Assembly (NCBI GenBank): GCA_004297235.1
Contig: SCUR01000097.1
Location: 1 to 6,515 of the forward strand
DNA: 6,515 nt
Reading direction: 5' to 3'
Source of the DNA: Candidatus Manganitrophaceae bacterium
GTDB lineage: Bacteria > Nitrospirota > Nitrospiria > SBBL01 > Manganitrophaceae
Shown here: piece by piece, positions 5,701-6,515 of the stretch
Layout of the letters: every line of letters begins with the position of its first letter
How positions within the stretch are numbered: the first letter of the stretch is position 1
Position numbers and translations under genes: made by a program
The notes under the pieces: generated by a model
Database searches by the model: none
Told to the model about the DNA's origin: nothing
What the model saw: only the letters and a program-made list of their open reading frames with translations

Positions 5701-6515
5701 AGACACTTTATCATTACCGGGTGAAGAGCAAGGATGCGGCGGGGAACCTGGCGACCAGTGCGGATTTTGCCTTTACGACCGCCGATGTCACGGCGCCGAC
5801 GATCTCTAGTGTGGCCTCCGGCAATATCACTGGGACCGGTGCGACCATTACTTGGACAACCAATGAAGCCTCCGATTCTCAGGTCGAGTACGGAACCACC
5901 ACCGCTTATGGAAGCAGCACCACATTGAATACGACGATGGTCACGAACCACAGTGTTGCACTCACCGGCCTCTCGTCTCAAACGCTCTATCACTACCGTG
6001 TCAAGAGCAAAGACGCGGTCGGCAACCCGACCACCAGTGCCGATTTTACATTCACAACACTCGATACAACCGCTCCGACCATTTCGAATGTGGCATCCAG
6101 CAATATCACCTCCAGTGGTGCAACGATCTCCTGGACGACGAATGAACTTGCCGATTCCCAGGTTGAGTATGGAACGACAACGGCTTACGGCAGCAGCACC
6201 GCATTGGATACAGCCACTGTAACAAGCCACAGTATGACTTTGTCCGGCCTTTCCAGTTCAACGGTCTACCACTATCGGGTCCGAAGTAAAGATGCGTCGG
6301 GAAATGCGGCCACAAGTGGTGATCTCACATTTACCACTGCCGCCCCGCCCGACACCACCCCTCCGACGATCTCGAATGTCGCTTCTGGAAGTATCACCGG
6401 GAGCGGTGCGACGATTACTTGGACGACGAATGAGGCTTCCGATTCTCAAGTCGAGTATGGGACAACAACATCCTACGGAAGCAGCAGTTCACTAAATCCT
6501 GTTTTTGTTACCGGC
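2781..6515 (+). CDS. Giant multidomain lipoprotein: beta-propeller, InlB B-repeats, FN3 array (3' end off window)
   Basis: At least 1245 codons without a stop; the gene continues past the right edge. Numbering from Met at 2781, residues 1-20 form a lipoprotein signal (Arg7, hydrophobic 8-15, lipobox LAGC with Cys20). Residues about 21-133 form a Gly/Pro and beta-rich region. Residues about 134-427 form a six-bladed NHL/SMP-30-like propeller, with blades starting near 141, 188, 240, 291, 341 and 392 and recurring VDP..LYVA-type strands. InlB-type B-repeats lie at 455-531 and 632-709, each with four Cys. FN3 domains lie at 532-626, 710-808 and 809-907, each with a C-x4-C pair. FN3-like repeats of 93 residues begin at 909, 1002, 1095 and 1191 (the last is cut). 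It is likely anchored at the outer membrane as an adhesin, polysaccharide-binding or scaffold protein (inference). The start is uncertain: in-frame ATG 2760 would add seven residues (Lys at 4), and neither ATG has a clear Shine-Dalgarno. No catalytic motif was seen. Confidence 0.88.
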   Translation, partial: MVHPFGRFVLLLILFSLAGCGGGDSKDASSTGGPTPKFSLPLPKGILAPLPDSDLILTARAVIDPGTPGARTVDLTVDLAAGQVTGVIEGVPAGPHTVEIQYFMNQVQVATVTLNADVVPGRNNPLEIAPALIHYVETVSDALFVADAADPSIKIFDRYSDLPGGPVAANPTRLLKGAQTGISLTSAGSLFVDPLGGGLYLADTQSNSVAVWSRAAAVDGDAPPDRVLEGAATRLLEPTGLAVDPFRGRLYAVNRSGEILIWPETPSLTGPVSPAAVIAGSLTGLVNGNHPISLDIKRDLLYVANGAEIRVFEKLSRVTGERDLAPVRTIRITGTVLSQAALAFDPARDLLYVSSRDSNGTIYRLAGGSSASGEVVPAAALSGAETGLNQASVLALAGDVLMAVNLGGTEIRVWHQADQKEGAASPTQILEGASPAALFYVATQNGARDQAQAALTVEKSGNGHGSVVSDLPGINCGTTCSAFFAVGETVTLTAVAEGGSTFFGWGGACSGTDRCVVTMDTAKSVTAIFNDTQGPTAPTGLTAAATGASQINLTWTASLDNGGVVNYLVERCQGISCTDFAQIATSAAAAYNDSGLLPSTGYRYRVRATDAAGNLSGYSSVAGATTAAHPVLTVIKSGTGLGTVTSSPAGINCGSTCSASFASGTSITLTATATAGSAVAGFSGGCVATATTCTFTITTDATVTVTFNDTQSPTVPTGLTATTAAGPAGGGQINLSWTASTDNVGVANYQLQRCQGTTCNNFTQIATPTGTSFNNTGLTNGTSYRYRVRAVDASGRLSSFSNVATATTLDTAAPTAPTSLTATPASGTQINLSWTASTDNVGVSGYWIERCEGAGCANFARVTTSLVTVTSFNNSGLAENTNYSYRVQATDAAGNLSAYSTVVSETTLDVTAPTISSVASGNITGTGATITWTTNEASDSQVEYGPTTAYGSSTTLNAALVTGHSVSLSGLSSQTLYHYRVKSKDAAGNLATSADFAFTTADVTAPTISSVASGNITGTGATITWTTNEASDSQVEYGTTTAYGSSTTLNTTMVTNHSVALTGLSSQTLYHYRVKSKDAVGNPTTSADFTFTTLDTTAPTISNVASSNITSSGATISWTTNELADSQVEYGTTTAYGSSTALDTATVTSHSMTLSGLSSSTVYHYRVRSKDASGNAATSGDLTFTTAAPPDTTPPTISNVASGSITGSGATITWTTNEASDSQVEYGTTTSYGSSSSLNPVFVTG
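3180..4061 (+). other. Six-bladed NHL-like beta-propeller domain of the lipoprotein
   Basis: Six repeats of about 50 residues recur with the pattern hydrophobic-x-D-P...G/D-x-LY-hydrophobic-A, then a second strand ending in an aromatic or basic residue: DALFVAD, then LFVDPLGGGLYLAD, LAVDPFRGRLYAV, LDIKRDLLYVA, LAFDPARDLLYVS and a degenerate sixth (LALAGDVLMAV). The starts fall at 3201, 3342, 3498, 3651, 3801 and 3954. The even spacing of 47-52 residues and exactly six units argue for a closed propeller. Such domains usually bind ligands or proteins; no enzymatic residues could be assigned. Confidence 0.7.
4143..5204 (+). repeat. Tandem two-domain module [InlB B-repeat + FN3], two copies
   Basis: The order B-repeat then FN3 occurs twice: B-repeat 4143-4373 with FN3 4374-4658, and B-repeat 4674-4907 with FN3 4908-5204. 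The copies start 531 bp (177 codons) apart. Shared signatures include GINCG-TCSA, the closing FND-TQ-PT-PTGLTA junction, QINL-WTAS and C-x4-C in the FN3. The conserved junction shows that the pair was duplicated as one unit, while the divergence shows it happened long ago. Four Cys per B-repeat and two per FN3 suggest disulfides made outside the cytoplasm. Confidence 0.75.
5205..5501 (+). other. Third Cys-pair FN3 domain
   Basis: Ninety-nine codons closely resemble the two preceding FN3 domains: QINLSWTASTDNVGV, then ERCEGAGC, then YSYRVQATDAAGNLS. It lacks a preceding B-repeat, so it is a single-domain extra copy that links the module region to the terminal repeat array. The C-x4-C pair is retained. 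Confidence 0.7.
5505..6515 (+). repeat. Array of 93-residue FN3-like repeats, three full and one cut
   Basis: The units start at 5505, 5784, 6063 and 6351. The first two periods are exactly 279 bp; the third is 288 bp because of a three-codon Pro-containing linker insert. The pattern is TAPTIS-VAS-NIT, WTTNEASDSQVEYG, TAYGSS, a His-Ser core, GLSS-T-YHYRVKSKDA-GN, and a closing FTT. This type is often seen in large secreted proteins and resembles the N-terminal domain of purple acid phosphatases. Unlike the preceding FN3 type it has no cysteine. The array continues beyond the window, so the copy number is unknown. Confidence 0.8.
5517..5650 (+). repeat. 134-bp near-identical direct repeat, copy 1 (copy 2 at 5796-5929)
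   Basis: Positions 5517-5650 match 5796-5929 at 133 of 134 bases. The single difference, 5616 C versus 5895 A, changes a Pro codon to Thr. Identity stops sharply at both ends (5516/5795 and 5651/5930 differ), although the rest of the two repeat units is only moderately similar. This points to a recent duplication or gene conversion covering the first half of the unit. Confidence 0.85.

Overview
The window looks like accessory chromosome from a moderately GC-rich Gram-negative-type bacterium. The support is a Sec-exported di-heme c-type cytochrome, a lipoprotein signal with a clean lipobox, and a noncoding stretch full of GC-rich palindromes. A Nitrospirota- or deltaproteobacteria-like source would fit this mix. 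That is an impression from style, and no marker gene here fixes the taxonomy.

There are three parts. (1) Positions 1-719 hold no credible gene. They carry a dense run of at least eleven inverted repeats, including an 11-bp terminal inverted repeat bounding a 70-bp element, several hairpins with perfect 7-9 bp stems, and a REP-like palindrome just past the 3' end of the first gene. (2) Positions 720-2279 (minus strand) encode a complete exported di-heme protein of the DUF1111/di-heme oxidoreductase group, distantly related to MauG and bacterial cytochrome c peroxidases. (3) From 2781 (or 2760) to the right edge, the plus strand is one uninterrupted reading frame of at least 1245 codons with no stop. 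It encodes a very large surface lipoprotein: lipobox, short beta-rich region, six-bladed NHL-like beta-propeller, a tandem pair of [InlB-type B-repeat + Cys-bearing fibronectin III] modules, one more Cys-bearing FN3, then 93-residue FN3-like repeats that run off the window.

The two genes are divergent, about 500 bp apart. The spacer holds an AT-rich block with a 12-bp palindrome, two hairpins, and a good sigma70-type promoter candidate pointing at the lipoprotein, which would leave a leader of roughly 200 nt. Both products would act outside the cytoplasmic membrane: a periplasmic redox enzyme and an outer-surface binding or scaffold protein. Divergent placement allows shared regulation, but nothing in the sequence proves a common function.

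The most notable points are the lipoprotein architecture, the near-identical duplication between two of its terminal repeats, its change of base composition along the gene, and the hairpin-dense noncoding block. I saw no RNA gene, CRISPR array, transposase, integrase or known defence system.
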